From: Frigidibacter oleivorans
GTDB taxonomy: Bacteria; Pseudomonadota; Alphaproteobacteria; Rhodobacterales; Rhodobacteraceae
Assembly (NCBI RefSeq): GCF_003993775.1
Contig: NZ_RJRZ01000004.1
Span: 1 to 64,000, forward strand
Direction of reading: 5' to 3'
Length of the DNA stretch: 64,000 nucleotides
Part shown: in pieces, positions 1-9,641 of the stretch
Layout: every line of letters starts with the position of its first letter
Position numbering within the stretch: position 1 is the first letter of the stretch
Notes under the pieces: model-generated
Told to the model about the DNA's origin: nothing
The model's database searches: none
The model's input: only the letters and a program-made list of their open reading frames with translations
Program-made: the position numbers and the translations under genes

Positions 1-885
1 GCCGGGCTGCGCGGGCGGCTGGGGCTCGGCCGGCGCGGGCGGCCCGAGGGGGACAGTGGCGGGGCGGACCCGGCGCCGCCCGGCCCCCTGTCGGTCCTGG
101 CCTTCCAGGGCACCTGCGGCGGCGCCGGGGCCACGACGCTGGCGGTGACGCTGGCGGCCGAACTGGCGCGGCTGGGGCTGGAAACCTGCCTGCTGGACCT
201 CGATCCGCAATTCGGCGGGGTGGCGACCTATCTGGACCTGCGCGCGCCCTCGCAGGTGGCCGATGCCTATCGCAACCTGACCCGTCTGGACACCGACGCC
301 TTCCGCAGCTGCCTGGTCGAGGCGGCGCCGGGCCTGAAGGTATTCCCCGCGCCGGACGAGGTGCTGCCGCTGGACGCCATCGACGAGGAGTCGGTCAGCC
401 GGCTGATCGGCTGCGCCCGGGCGGTGGCGCGGGTGGTGGTGATCGACATGCCGCACGCGCTGGCCGACTGGTCGGACCGCGCGTATGTCGAGGCGGACAG
501 GGTCTATTGCGTCAGCCTGCCGGACGTGCGCTCGGCCCAGAACGCGCGCAAGCTGATGGCGCTGCTGTCCGGGGCGCGGCTGCCGCCGGGCCGGATGGTG
601 CACTGCCTCAACCGCCTGCCGCAGCGGCGGCTGCCGCCCGAACTGCAGCGCAACATCGCCAGCTTCGAACAGGGACTGGGCCGGCCCTTCGCCGAACGGT
701 TCGTCGATGGCGGCGTCGAGGTGTCGGCCGCCTGCGATCTCGGCACGCCGCTTGCAGAGCTGGCGGCGGCCAACCCGCTGCGACGGCAGGTCGCCGCCCT
801 GGCCGACCGGCTGGCGGCGGACCACCGCACTGCGGCCGAAGCGCGCGGCGCAGGCCTTCTGGCGCCGCAAGGATCCCGGGCATGA
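1..885 (+). CDS. cpaE: TadZ/CpaE-like pilus-assembly ATPase (5' truncated)
   Basis: The reading frame is already open at base 1, so the N-terminal part, normally a receiver-like domain, lies outside the window. What remains is a MinD/ParA-type ATPase fold. The P-loop region (bases 109-147) reads GTCGGAGATTLA, followed by LDLDPQFGG and by VVVIDMPHALADW in the Walker B region. TadZ/CpaE proteins localise the Tad (Flp) pilus machine at the cell pole. The P-loop lacks both lysines of a canonical MinD motif, as in atypical TadZ proteins. The stop overlaps the cpaF start (ATGA), and cpaF, tadB and tadC follow directly, which supports the assignment. An internal GTG at 145 is not a credible start because the P-loop lies across it. 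Confidence 0.9.
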   Translation, partial: AGLRGRLGLGRRGRPEGDSGGADPAPPGPLSVLAFQGTCGGAGATTLAVTLAAELARLGLETCLLDLDPQFGGVATYLDLRAPSQVADAYRNLTRLDTDAFRSCLVEAAPGLKVFPAPDEVLPLDAIDEESVSRLIGCARAVARVVVIDMPHALADWSDRAYVEADRVYCVSLPDVRSAQNARKLMALLSGARLPPGRMVHCLNRLPQRRLPPELQRNIASFEQGLGRPFAERFVDGGVEVSAACDLGTPLAELAAANPLRRQVAALADRLAADHRTAAEARGAGLLAPQGSRA

Positions 886-2366
886 GCATCTTTGACAAGT
901 ATCGGCAAAGTTTCGGCGAGTTCGGCTATGACGAGGCGCCCCCGGCGCAACGCGAGGCCGCGCCGCCCTCCGGCGAGGCGGAGGACGCCGCCCGCCGGAT
1001 GCGCGAGTTCATGGCGCACCGGACCATGGAGGACCGGATGTCGGGCGGGCCGGGCGCGGCCCCCCGCACTGACGACGCCGCCGAGGCCGAGGCCGCCCGC
1101 GCCCGCCGCCGCAAGCTGGCCGACCTGCGCCAGCAGGCCCATGCGCAACTGCTGGAAACCTTCAACCTGTCCGCGCTGGTGCAGGCCAACGAGGCCGAGA
1201 TCAAGACCGAGATCGGCAACATCGTCCGGGCGCTGGTGCCGCAGCAGGCCATCGCCCTCAGCCGGTCGGACCGCGACCAGATCATCGACGACCTCTATTA
1301 CGAGGTGATGGGCCTCGGGCCGCTGGAAATCCTGATCAAGGACGACAGCATTTCCGACATCCTGATCAACGGGCCGGAACAGGTCTTCGTCGAACAGAAC
1401 GGCATTCTCGAAGTCACCGACGTGTCCTTCCAGAACGAGGCGCATCTGCGCCGCATCCTGCAGAAGATCGTCGCGATGACCGGGCGGCGGCTGGACGAAT
1501 CCACCCCCTATGTCGATGCCCGCCTGCCCGACGGGTCGCGGCTGAACGCGATCATCGCGCCCATTGCGCTCGACGGCACGCTGGTGTCGATCCGCAAGTT
1601 CAAGAAGGACAAGCTGAGCCTCGACCAGCTGGTGCTGTTCGACGCCTGCAGCGAGAAGATGGCGGCCTATCTGCGCGCGGCGGTGACGGCGCGGATGAAC
1701 ATCATCATCTCGGGCGGCACCGGATCGGGGAAGACCACGCTCCTGAACGCGCTGTCGGCCTATATCGGGCGGCGCGAACGGGTGCTGACCATCGAGGATA
1801 CCGCCGAACTGCAGCTGCAGCAGGCCCATGTCGGGCGGATGGAAAGCCGCCCCGCCAATGTCGAGGGCAAGGGCGCGGTGACGCAGCGCGACTGCCTGAG
1901 GAACGCGCTCCGGATGCGGCCCGACCGGATCATCGTCGGCGAGACGCGCGGCGACGAGGTGATCGACATGCTGCAGGCGATGAACACCGGCCATGACGGG
2001 TCGATGACCACCATCCATGCCAACAGCGCCCGCGACGCGACCAGCCGGCTGGAGAACATGGTGGCCATGGCGGGGATCGAGATCCCGCTGGGGGCGCTGC
2101 GCCGCCAGATCGCCAGCGCCGTCAACCTGATCGTGCAGGTCAGCCGCCTGCAGGACGGCACCCGCCGCATCGTGTCGCTGACCGAGGTGGTGGGCTGCGA
2201 GGGCGACGTGCTGACGATGCAGGAACTGTTCTACTTCGAACATACCGGCGTCAGCCCGGATGGCCGGGTCGAGGGGCATTTCGTCGCCTCCGGCATCCGG
2301 TCGCATTATGCCGACCGCTTCAAGCGCTGGAACATCCGGCTGCCCGCCGACGTCTTCGGGGGCTGA
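882..2366 (+). CDS. cpaF: CpaF/TadA secretion ATPase of the Tad pilus
   Basis: 494 aa. This is the cytoplasmic hexameric ATPase that powers Flp pilin polymerisation (type II/IV secretion ATPase, CpaF subfamily). The N-terminal third is charged and linker-like; the catalytic domain starts near residue 130. Walker [10 protein letters not shown] places the lysine near residue 284. The Walker B stretch is RPDRIIVGE (Glu near 354), followed by a His box around [11 protein letters not shown]. The chosen ATG at 882 overlaps the cpaE stop by four bases; an open frame runs further upstream but only inside cpaE. The gene is followed two bases later by tadB, so the genes are translationally linked. Confidence 0.96.
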   Translation: MSIFDKYRQSFGEFGYDEAPPAQREAAPPSGEAEDAARRMREFMAHRTMEDRMSGGPGAAPRTDDAAEAEAARARRRKLADLRQQAHAQLLETFNLSALVQANEAEIKTEIGNIVRALVPQQAIALSRSDRDQIIDDLYYEVMGLGPLEILIKDDSISDILINGPEQVFVEQNGILEVTDVSFQNEAHLRRILQKIVAMTGRRLDESTPYVDARLPDGSRLNAIIAPIALDGTLVSIRKFKKDKLSLDQLVLFDACSEKMAAYLRAAVTARMNIIISGGTGSGKTTLLNALSAYIGRRERVLTIEDTAELQLQQAHVGRMESRPANVEGKGAVTQRDCLRNALRMRPDRIIVGETRGDEVIDMLQAMNTGHDGSMTTIHANSARDATSRLENMVAMAGIEIPLGALRRQIASAVNLIVQVSRLQDGTRRIVSLTEVVGCEGDVLTMQELFYFEHTGVSPDGRVEGHFVASGIRSHYADRFKRWNIRLPADVFGG

Positions 2367-2367
2367 G

Positions 2368-3330
2368 ATGGGACCCTCCGCCTTCCTCAGCCTCGCCCTC
2401 GCGCTCGGTCTTGCGGCGCTGGCGGCGGCGATGGTCGTGGCGCTGTTGGACCGGGCGGCGCGCGACCGGCGGCGGGTCGAGCAGCGGTTTTCGGGCCGGG
2501 GCATCGAGCGGCGGCGCGTGGCGGTGCCGGCGGGCGGGGCCGCGCCGGTGCTGCGGCCGGTGTCGCGCGGCGGCTGGCTCGCCGAACTGACCGACGTGAC
2601 GCCCGATGCCGTCGCGGCCTTCCGCGCCGACCTGCCGCCCTTCGCGGGTCTCATGCTGGCAATGGGGCTGGGTCTGGGGGTGCTGGCGGTGAACCGGATG
2701 CTGGGCATCGGGATCGCTCTGGCGGCGGCGGCGCTGGCACTGGCGGCGGTGCTGACGCTGGTGCTGGTGATCCGCTGGCGGCACCGCCGGCGGCTGCGGC
2801 TGATCGAGGCGAAGGTGCCCGAGGCGCTGGACATCATGGTGCGGGCGCTGCGCGTGGGCTCGCCGATCTCGGCCTCGATCCAGGTGGCGGGGCGCGACCT
2901 GACCGGGCCGATCGCGGAAGAGTTCACCAAGGCCGCCGAACAGGTCAGCTTCGGCAAGGATGTGGTGACGGCGCTGCGGGAACTGGCCGAACGCTGCCGC
3001 AGCCAGAACCTGCGCTTTCTCGCCACCGCCGTGGCGATCCAGTATGCGGCCGGCGGCAACCTCGCGGAGGTGCTGGACCGGCTGTCGGCGCTGGCCCGGC
3101 AGCGCCAGCAGCTGGCGCGCAAGATCTCTGCCATGACCGCCGAGGCGAAATGGTCCGGCCGGTTCCTGTCGGCCTTCCCGCTGGTGGCGGCGGGGCTGAT
3201 CTGGGTGATCAACCCCGCCTATTTCGACACGATCGTCGGGCGGCCCTTCTTCTGGCCGATGCTGGGCATCGTCGGGTTCCTGCTGGTGCTGAACATCCTC
3301 TTCATGCAGCGGATGGTGCGGTTCGAATGA
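2368..3330 (+). CDS. tadB: TadB, Tad pilus inner-membrane platform protein
   Basis: 320 aa with a hydrophobic segment at the N-terminus, a pair of segments around residues 88-135 and one or two near the C-terminus. Between them lies a type II secretion system F (GspF/T2SF) domain, with the motif VPEALDIMVRALRVG opening the cytoplasmic domain. TadB and TadC form the platform on which the CpaF ATPase acts. The ATG at 2368 follows the cpaF stop by one base; the open frame continues upstream only within cpaF. The stop overlaps the tadC start. The N-terminal 80 residues are low in family conservation, as is normal for TadB. Confidence 0.93.
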   Translation: MGPSAFLSLALALGLAALAAAMVVALLDRAARDRRRVEQRFSGRGIERRRVAVPAGGAAPVLRPVSRGGWLAELTDVTPDAVAAFRADLPPFAGLMLAMGLGLGVLAVNRMLGIGIALAAAALALAAVLTLVLVIRWRHRRRLRLIEAKVPEALDIMVRALRVGSPISASIQVAGRDLTGPIAEEFTKAAEQVSFGKDVVTALRELAERCRSQNLRFLATAVAIQYAAGGNLAEVLDRLSALARQRQQLARKISAMTAEAKWSGRFLSAFPLVAAGLIWVINPAYFDTIVGRPFFWPMLGIVGFLLVLNILFMQRMVRFE

Positions 3331-4193
3331 CGCCTGTCGCCTCGCCCGCGCTGCTTCTGTTCCTGGCCTTCGCCGCGGGGCTGGTGCTGGCCGCGGCGGG
3401 CCTGATCCTTGCGGCGCGCGGCACGGCGGCGGCGCAGGCGGCCCGCCCGCCGCGGCCGGAACCGCTGATCTCGGCCCCGCAGCCCGAAACCCTGTCGGAA
3501 CTGCGCCGCCAGCTGATCCAGGCGGGTTTCGGCCATCCCGCCGCGCCGCAGGTCTTCGTGCTGGCGAAGCTGGCGGCGGCGCTGGCCGGGGCGGCGCTCG
3601 CCGCGCTGGCGGTGGCGCTGCTGCCGCTGCTGTCGGGGCTGGCCGCGCCGCTGCGGCTGGCACTGGTCTTCCTCGGCTTCCTCGTCGGCTATCTGGTCCC
3701 CACGCTGGTCGTCGACCGCCGCCGCGCCGCCTATCGCCGCCGGATCGAGCTGGGCCTGCCCGACGCGCTGGACCTGATGCTGATCTGCGTCGAGGCCGGA
3801 CAGTCGCTGGACCAGAGCGTGCAGCGGACCGCCCGCGAACTGGCGCCGATCCATCCCGACCTTGCGCTCGCCTTCGCCCGCGCGACCGAGGCGCTGGCGG
3901 CGGGGGCCGACCGGGAACAGGCCTTCCTGCGGATGGCGCAGGACACCGACAACGAGGATCTGCGCTCGTTCGCGGCGCTGGTGGTGCAAAGCGCGACGCT
4001 GGGCACGCCGGTGGCGCAGACGCTGCGCGTCTATGCCGCCGACCTGCGCGACCGCCGCATCCGCCGGATCGAGGAGCGCGCCAATGTCCTGCCCACCAAG
4101 ATGACCCTCGGCACGATGATCTTCACCGTGCCGCCGCTGCTGATCCTGCTGATCACCCCCGCCGTCATCCGCATCCTCGATTCCTTCAAGTGA
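3327..4193 (+). CDS. tadC: TadC, Tad pilus inner-membrane platform protein
   Basis: 288 aa and the second T2SF-domain membrane protein of the pair. Membrane segments are seen at residues 5-27 and 70-120, with the T2SF signature LPDALDLMLICVEAGQSLDQ at the start of the cytoplasmic domain and a C-terminal pair ending in PLLILLITPAVIRIL. The start ATG overlaps the tadB stop (ATGA). The order cpaE-cpaF-tadB-tadC is that of the conserved tad core; the later tad genes usually found downstream (tadD, other accessory genes) do not follow, and a histidine kinase takes that place. Confidence 0.93.
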   Translation: MTPVASPALLLFLAFAAGLVLAAAGLILAARGTAAAQAARPPRPEPLISAPQPETLSELRRQLIQAGFGHPAAPQVFVLAKLAAALAGAALAALAVALLPLLSGLAAPLRLALVFLGFLVGYLVPTLVVDRRRAAYRRRIELGLPDALDLMLICVEAGQSLDQSVQRTARELAPIHPDLALAFARATEALAAGADREQAFLRMAQDTDNEDLRSFAALVVQSATLGTPVAQTLRVYAADLRDRRIRRIEERANVLPTKMTLGTMIFTVPPLLILLITPAVIRILDSFK

Positions 4194-4208
4194 CGGGAAC
4201 CCCCTGAC

Positions 4209-6653
4209 GTGGCCATGTCCCTTGCCACCGCGCCGCGCCTCGCCCCCACCCAGACCCCGCTGGCCCTCGCCTTCGGGCTGACGGTACTGGCCGCCGCCGC
4301 CCTGTCCGGCGCGACCGAGCCGCGGGGGCTGGCGCTGGCCACGGGCCTCGTGCTGGGGGTGACGCTGTTCAAGCTGCAACGCCAGTCGGGCGGGCTGCCC
4401 CGGCTGACGCTGGCGGCGCTGATCCTCGCCGGCGCGGGCATCGTGCTGTGGCACTCCCTCGTCCGCAGCGCCAGCGCGACGCGCGAGATCGAGACCGCCA
4501 TCGCCTATCTGCTGGGCATGGCGGCGGCATGGCTGTTCGCGCGGGTGGATCGCATCGACCACCGGCTGGGCCGGCTCGGCACCCGGGCCACCGCCCTGGG
4601 GCTGGCGCTGCGGGCGGCCGGCCTGGTGCTGTTCCTCGCCCTGTGGCGCGGGGGCGAGGGCGTGGTCTTCGGCCGCCTGCCCCCGCCCGCCGAACTGGCC
4701 GAGACCCTGCTGGCCGCGCTGCATGTGCTGACCATGGCGCAATTCGCGGCGATCGCCGGCGAACGGCTGCCCGCCGACCGCCCCACCCGCCGCGCGGCGC
4801 TGACGGTGGCGACGCTTGCCGGCACCGGCACCGCGATCTTCTTCGACCTGCGGATGCGCGGCGCGCCCGAGGGCCTGCCCCCGGGGCTGCTGTCGATCAC
4901 CGGGCTGATGCTGGTCGGGCTGCTGGTGCTGCAGATCCTGACCCGCCGGCGCATCGGCGCGCCGGTCGTGGCCTGCGCGATGGCGGGGCAATTGCCGGTC
5001 GTGGCGGCGCTGGTGTCCGAGGTTCATGTGCCGACGACCGGCCCCTTGGTCGCGCTGGGGCTGGGGCTGCTGTTGCTGTCGCTGCTGATCCTCGGGCTGC
5101 GGCTGGCCTATCCCGAGGGCGGCGCGGCCCGCGACCTCGCCCCCGGCACCACCGCGGGCTTTCAGGCGCAGGCGCAGGCCTGGCTCGCCGAACTGGACCT
5201 CGACCGGCGGCGGGTGCGCTTTCCGCTGCAGATCGACGGCAACGGCCCCGCGCCCGAGATGACCTTCACCGAATTCTTCGGCGCCGCGAATTTCGCCGAC
5301 GTGCTGGAACTGCTGCGCCGCCTGCAGCAGCCGGGCGCCGCGCAGGCCGCCGCCGCCCAGCCCCGGATGACGATGGACCTGCCGCCGCCCGCGGGCAGCC
5401 CGCGCCCGGTGGTGGTGTCGATCCTCGCCGTGCAGGGGCAGCGCGGCTGGCTGGGACTGTCGAGCCTCGACGAAAGCCTGCAGTGGCGGCAGAGGGCGGC
5501 GCGGCTGGAAACGCAGCTGGCGCAGGCCCTGCTGCGCGAGGAGCGGCTGCTGTCCATCGCCTCGCACGAGCTGCGCACCCCGGTGGCGATCCTGTCGATG
5601 ATGACCGAGGAACTGAAGTCGGGCGCCAGCTGGAACGACGTGTCGATCAGCTTCGAGGCGACGCTCGCCCGGCTGGTCGCCATCCTCGACGACCTGCGGG
5701 TGGGCAACGAGGGCATGCAGCGCAACGTCTTCGCCCTGCGCGAGATCGGGTTGCACCTGATGGAAACCTTCGGCGGTGCGGCGGCCGCGAACGGCATCGC
5801 GCTGCGGCTGGACCTGTCGCAGCTGTCGGACCTGCCCCTGCAGGGCGATCAGGCGCGGGTGCTGATCGCCCTGACGAAGCTGGTGCACAACGCGATCCTG
5901 CATTCCCGCGCCAGCACCGTCACCCTGACCGGCTTCGTGACGCTGCGCGACGAACATGCCGCCACCGTCACCTGGCAGGTGGCCGATGACGGCATCGGCA
6001 TCCCGCCCGCCCGCCGCGACAGCCTGTTCGAGCCCTTCGACGGCGAGGCGAGTTCCACCGGCAACAGCGCGGCGGGGGCGGGCTTGGGCCTGTACACCGC
6101 GCGGCGGGCGATGCGGCTGATGGGCGGCGATCTGGTGCTGCAGCCGGCGGCGGACGATGCCCCCGCGCGGCCGGGGTCGATCTTCGTGCTGACCCATCCG
6201 GCGCGGCTGGCCGACCTACCCCCCGCGCCCGAGGCGGACCCCGCCCCCGCGCCCGAAAGCGACCTCGCCTATCCGGGGCTGAGCGCGCTTCTGGTCGAGG
6301 ACAACCGCCTGGTGGGCGAGATCACCGCCAGCCGGCTGGGCAAGCTGTTCGGCCAGGTCTGGTGGGTGGAAACCGGGACCGAGGGGCTGGAGGCGTTCAG
6401 CCGTCAGCGCCCGGACATGATCTTCGTCGACCAGCTGCTGCCCGGCATGACCGGCAGCGAGATGGTGGCCGAGATCCGCAAGCTCGACCGCCGGGTGCCG
6501 GTGGTGGGCATCACCGCCTCGACCATGGGCGCGGAATGCGAGGAGCTGGAGGCCGCGGGCGCGAATATCGCGGTCGAGAAGCCGCTGAGCTTCATCCAGA
6601 TCCAGGCCATCGCCCGCGACCTGCTGGGCGAGGCGGAGCCGGTGCCCGCCTGA
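4209..6653 (+). CDS. Membrane hybrid sensor histidine kinase with C-terminal receiver
   Basis: About 814 aa from the GTG at 4209; an ATG two codons on (4215) is equally possible and neither has a strong ribosome site. The first 310 residues hold about nine hydrophobic segments forming a membrane sensor without recognisable PAS or HAMP. A HisKA domain follows with SIASHELRTPVAIL (phospho-His near 453), then a HATPase domain with N box around 561, DDGIGIP near 593 and GAGLGLYTARRAM near 623. A receiver domain starts at LLVEDN (near 695), with phospho-acceptor Asp near 741 (MIFVDQLLPG) and conserved Lys near 791. The gene starts 15 bases after tadC on the same strand, so co-transcription and a role in pilus or surface sensing are plausible inferences. 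The signal sensed cannot be told from sequence. Confidence 0.92.
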   Translation: MAMSLATAPRLAPTQTPLALAFGLTVLAAAALSGATEPRGLALATGLVLGVTLFKLQRQSGGLPRLTLAALILAGAGIVLWHSLVRSASATREIETAIAYLLGMAAAWLFARVDRIDHRLGRLGTRATALGLALRAAGLVLFLALWRGGEGVVFGRLPPPAELAETLLAALHVLTMAQFAAIAGERLPADRPTRRAALTVATLAGTGTAIFFDLRMRGAPEGLPPGLLSITGLMLVGLLVLQILTRRRIGAPVVACAMAGQLPVVAALVSEVHVPTTGPLVALGLGLLLLSLLILGLRLAYPEGGAARDLAPGTTAGFQAQAQAWLAELDLDRRRVRFPLQIDGNGPAPEMTFTEFFGAANFADVLELLRRLQQPGAAQAAAAQPRMTMDLPPPAGSPRPVVVSILAVQGQRGWLGLSSLDESLQWRQRAARLETQLAQALLREERLLSIASHELRTPVAILSMMTEELKSGASWNDVSISFEATLARLVAILDDLRVGNEGMQRNVFALREIGLHLMETFGGAAAANGIALRLDLSQLSDLPLQGDQARVLIALTKLVHNAILHSRASTVTLTGFVTLRDEHAATVTWQVADDGIGIPPARRDSLFEPFDGEASSTGNSAAGAGLGLYTARRAMRLMGGDLVLQPAADDAPARPGSIFVLTHPARLADLPPAPEADPAPAPESDLAYPGLSALLVEDNRLVGEITASRLGKLFGQVWWVETGTEGLEAFSRQRPDMIFVDQLLPGMTGSEMVAEIRKLDRRVPVVGITASTMGAECEELEAAGANIAVEKPLSFIQIQAIARDLLGEAEPVPA

Positions 6654-6696
6654 CGGATGCGGCGGGCGGCGGCGACCGCCGCCCGGACAGGTCGAT

Positions 6697-8133
6697 TCAG
6701 TCCAGCCGGGTGACGAAGCGGGTGTCGAAATAGGCCTCGATCGCCTCGGACCCGCCTTCGGTGCCATAGCCCGAATCCTTGATGCCGCCGAAGGGCACCT
6801 CGGGCAGGGCCAGCCCCAGATGGTTGATCGTGGTCATACCCGCCTCGACCTCGGCCGCGATCCGCTGCGCCGCCCTGGCAGAGCCGGTCCAGGCATAGGC
6901 GGCCAGGCCGAAGGGCAGCCGGTTCGCCTCGGCAATCGCCGCGTCGAGCGAGTCCACGCGGTTGATCACCGCGACCGGGCCGAAGGGTTCCTCGTTCATG
7001 ATCCGCGCCGAGGCCGGCACATCGGCCAGCACCGTGGGTTCATAGAACCAGCCCTCGTTGCCGATCCGCCGGCCGCCGGTCATCAGCCGCCCGCCCTGCT
7101 CTACCGCGTCCGCCACCAGCGCCTCCAGCGCCGGGATGCGCCGGTCATTGGCCAGAGGACCCATGTCGACGCCGCTGTCGAGCCCGCTTCCGACCTTCAC
7201 CGCCTCGGCCGCCCTGACGAAGCCGTCGATGAAGCCGTCGGCCACCGGCGCCTCGACCAGGAAGCGGGTGGGCGAGACGCAGACCTGCCCGGCATTGCGG
7301 AACTTGTGCGCGGCCATCGTCGCCACCGCCTTGCCGATATCGGCATCGGCGGTGACGATCACCGGCGCATGGCCGCCCAGTTCCATCGTGGCGCGCTTCA
7401 TGTGCTGGCCCGCCAGCGCCGCCAGATGCTTGCCGACCGGGGTCGATCCGGTGAAGGTGACCTTGCGGATCACCGGATGCGGGATCAGGTATTCCGAGAT
7501 CTCGGCCGGGACCCCATAGAGCAGCCCGATCACCCCCGCCGGCACGCCCGCATCGGCGAAGCAGCGGATCAGTTCCGCGGGCGAGGCCGGGGTTTCCTCG
7601 GGCGCCTTGACGATGATCGAACAGCCCGCGGCCAGCGCCGCCGACAGCTTGCGCACCACCTGGTTGATGGGGAAGTTCCAGGGCGTGAAGGCCGCGACCG
7701 GCCCCACCGGCACCTTCACCGTCATCTGCGTCACCCCCGGCGCCCGGGCGGGGATCACCTGCCCATAGGCGCGCGGCGCCTCGCCTGCGAACCAGTCGAT
7801 GACATCCGCGCCCGCCATCGCCTCCATCCGCGATTGCGCCAGCGGCTTGCCCTGTTCGCGCGTCATGATCCAGGCGATGTCCTCCGCCCGTTCCCGCAGC
7901 AGGGCCGCTGCCTTGCGCATCAGGCCCGCGCGGTCATGGGCCGAGGTCTTGCGCCAGACCGCGAAGCCGCGCTCCGCCGCCGCCAGCGCCGCGTCCATAT
8001 CGGCCCGGCCCGCATGGGGAATGCGGCCGATCTCGGCCCCGGTGGCGGGATCGAAGACCGGAAGGCTGCGGCCATCCGCGGCCGGGCGCCAGGCGCCGTC
8101 GATATGAAGCAGCGTGTCGGGATAGCTTTGCAT
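6697..8133 (-). CDS. NAD(P)-dependent aldehyde dehydrogenase, succinate-semialdehyde type
   Basis: 478 aa, normal length for the ALDH superfamily. Visible motifs are [10 protein letters not shown] (cofactor site), FTGSTPVGK, the catalytic-base region MELGGHAP, and the nucleophile region [12 protein letters not shown] with the catalytic cysteine. EEPFGPV and [11 protein letters not shown] close the protein. The overall pattern is closest to the GabD/succinate-semialdehyde and related alpha-ketoglutaric-semialdehyde dehydrogenases, but substrate cannot be fixed from motifs. A good ribosome site (GAGGAG) precedes the ATG at 8133. It is transcribed alone, convergent with the histidine kinase and divergent from the dihydroxybenzoate operon. 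Confidence 0.9.
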   Translation of the reverse strand: MQSYPDTLLHIDGAWRPAADGRSLPVFDPATGAEIGRIPHAGRADMDAALAAAERGFAVWRKTSAHDRAGLMRKAAALLRERAEDIAWIMTREQGKPLAQSRMEAMAGADVIDWFAGEAPRAYGQVIPARAPGVTQMTVKVPVGPVAAFTPWNFPINQVVRKLSAALAAGCSIIVKAPEETPASPAELIRCFADAGVPAGVIGLLYGVPAEISEYLIPHPVIRKVTFTGSTPVGKHLAALAGQHMKRATMELGGHAPVIVTADADIGKAVATMAAHKFRNAGQVCVSPTRFLVEAPVADGFIDGFVRAAEAVKVGSGLDSGVDMGPLANDRRIPALEALVADAVEQGGRLMTGGRRIGNEGWFYEPTVLADVPASARIMNEEPFGPVAVINRVDSLDAAIAEANRLPFGLAAYAWTGSARAAQRIAAEVEAGMTTINHLGLALPEVPFGGIKDSGYGTEGGSEAIEAYFDTRFVTRLD

Positions 8134-8468
8134 CTGTCGTCTCCTCTGGCCGGGTCATCTGCGGCGGGGTGCAGGGCGGGGCGCCCGCCGCCGGCGCGTC
8201 GCTCCGGGCTGCCGCCCGCCCCGGGCCGCCCCGTCGCGGCAAGTCTTACGCCGGCGCGGGAACGGGTGCGAGCGCAACTTGCGGCCGCGATGCGTCGTTT
8301 CCCGCACCGTCCCGATGCGCGGCGGCGCGGGATGGCCGACCCGCCGGGCAACCGGCCCGCCGGTCTTGAAGATCGCCGCCGGCCGGTCTACAGACGGCGC
8401 GGACACGCCAGACGCTCGCCTTCAGCCGTCCCGCCGCGATTGCCGCCGCGGCCAGCGAAAGTGAAGCG
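8134..8468. other. Divergent intergenic region between aldehyde dehydrogenase and DHB operon
   Basis: 335 bases, extremely GC-rich, separating two divergently transcribed units, so it must hold promoters for both. I looked for AT-rich inverted repeats that could be Fur, Irr or RirA sites for the siderophore-type operon and see none of convincing quality. Short open frames cross it on both strands, but they have no ribosome site or recognisable protein features. Confidence 0.5.
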
Positions 8469-9641
8469 ATGACCGTGACCCCTGCCTTTCCCGCCGATTC
8501 CGCGACCCTGTCGCCCGCCCCGATGCCCGCCTTCGCCCTTCTGGCTGGTGACGCCGCGCGCATCGCCGGGCCAGATGCGCAGCCGCTGCCCCCCGGCGGG
8601 GCGGCCGATCTGGGCGCCCGCCTTGCCGCGGCCTTTGCCGAAACCGGGCCGTGCGGCATCGTCGGGGGCACCCTGCCCTTCGATACGGCGGCGGCCGATG
8701 CGCTGTGGCTGAGCCGCCAGTGGTCCGCCGGCCCGCTGGCGGCGAGGACCGCGCCGGAACCGGTCGCCGCGCCCGGCGGCTGGACACTGCGGGAAGAGCC
8801 CCCGGGCGCGGACTATGCCGCCAGCGTGGCGGCGGCGTTGCGGATCATCGGCACCGGGGCACTGCGCAAGCTGGTGCTGGCCCGCAGCCTGACCGCCCGC
8901 GCGCCCGCCCCCATCGACCTTGCCGCGGTGCTGGCCCGGCTGGCGCTCGACCCCGCCGCCGCCGTCTTCCTGGCCCGCCTGCCCGGTCGCGACGGCGGGC
9001 CGCGCCATCTTGTCGGGGCGACGCCGGAACTGCTGGTCCGCAAGCGGGGCGCACAGGTCGCCTCGCATCCCCTCGCCGGTTCGCGGCCCCGCGCCGCCGA
9101 TCCCGGCGACGACCGGGCCGCGGCGGCGGCGCTGGCCCGGTCCGACAAGGACCGCCGCGAACATGCGCTGGTGGTGGAATTCATCCTCGATACGCTCGCG
9201 CCCCTGTGCCGCACGCTCGACTGCCCCGAGGGCACGCGGCCCACGGCCACGCGCAGCATGTGGCATCTCGGCACCCGGATCGCGGGCGAGCTGCGCGACC
9301 CGGACCTGCCCGCGGCGCTGATCGCCGCCGCGCTGCATCCGACGCCCGCCGTCTGCGGCCTGCCCCGCGACAGGGCAGCGGCCGAGATCGCGCGGCTGGA
9401 ACCGGTGCCGCGCGGCTTCTATGCCGGGGCGGTGGGCTGGTGCGGCGCGGATGGCGACGGCGACTGGTTCGTGGCGATCCGCTGCGCCGAGTTGGCGGGG
9501 CGCGCGGCGCGGCTCTTCGCCGGGGCGGGCATCGTCGCGGGATCGGACCCCGAGGCGGAACGGGCCGAAACGCAGGCCAAATTCGCGGCGCTTCTGGCGG
9601 GGCTGGGTCTTCCCCCGGCAGAAACCGGAGGGACCCCATGA
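8469..9641 (+). CDS. dhbC: Isochorismate synthase (EntC/DhbC type)
   Basis: 390 aa, typical for monofunctional isochorismate synthases. It converts chorismate to isochorismate, the first step to 2,3-dihydroxybenzoate. The C-terminal chorismate-binding domain shows LVGATPELLVRK, SHPLAGSRPR, KDRREHALVVEFI, the loop HPTPAVCGLPRDRA, GFYAGAVGW and the Mg-binding end AGAGIVAGSDPEAE. Retention of all these suggests an active enzyme. Salicylate synthases share the fold, but the isochorismatase gene directly downstream favours the DHB route. The stop overlaps the next start (ATGA). Start chosen at ATG 8469. Confidence 0.93.
   Translation: MTVTPAFPADSATLSPAPMPAFALLAGDAARIAGPDAQPLPPGGAADLGARLAAAFAETGPCGIVGGTLPFDTAAADALWLSRQWSAGPLAARTAPEPVAAPGGWTLREEPPGADYAASVAAALRIIGTGALRKLVLARSLTARAPAPIDLAAVLARLALDPAAAVFLARLPGRDGGPRHLVGATPELLVRKRGAQVASHPLAGSRPRAADPGDDRAAAAALARSDKDRREHALVVEFILDTLAPLCRTLDCPEGTRPTATRSMWHLGTRIAGELRDPDLPAALIAAALHPTPAVCGLPRDRAAAEIARLEPVPRGFYAGAVGWCGADGDGDWFVAIRCAELAGRAARLFAGAGIVAGSDPEAERAETQAKFAALLAGLGLPPAETGGTP

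Noticed and set aside
504-3212. 902-codon minus-strand frame opposite cpaE/cpaF/tadB
   Set aside because: Shadow of the tad operon; low-complexity product and no start signal.
3219-6197. Very long minus-strand open frame (992 codons) opposite tadC and the kinase
   Set aside because: It is a mirror of real genes caused by high GC. The product is Arg/Gln/His/Gly-rich, has no family features and no ribosome site.
8134-8468. Fur, Irr or RirA box for the dihydroxybenzoate operon
   Set aside because: No AT-rich dyad of suitable form is visible in this GC-rich stretch.
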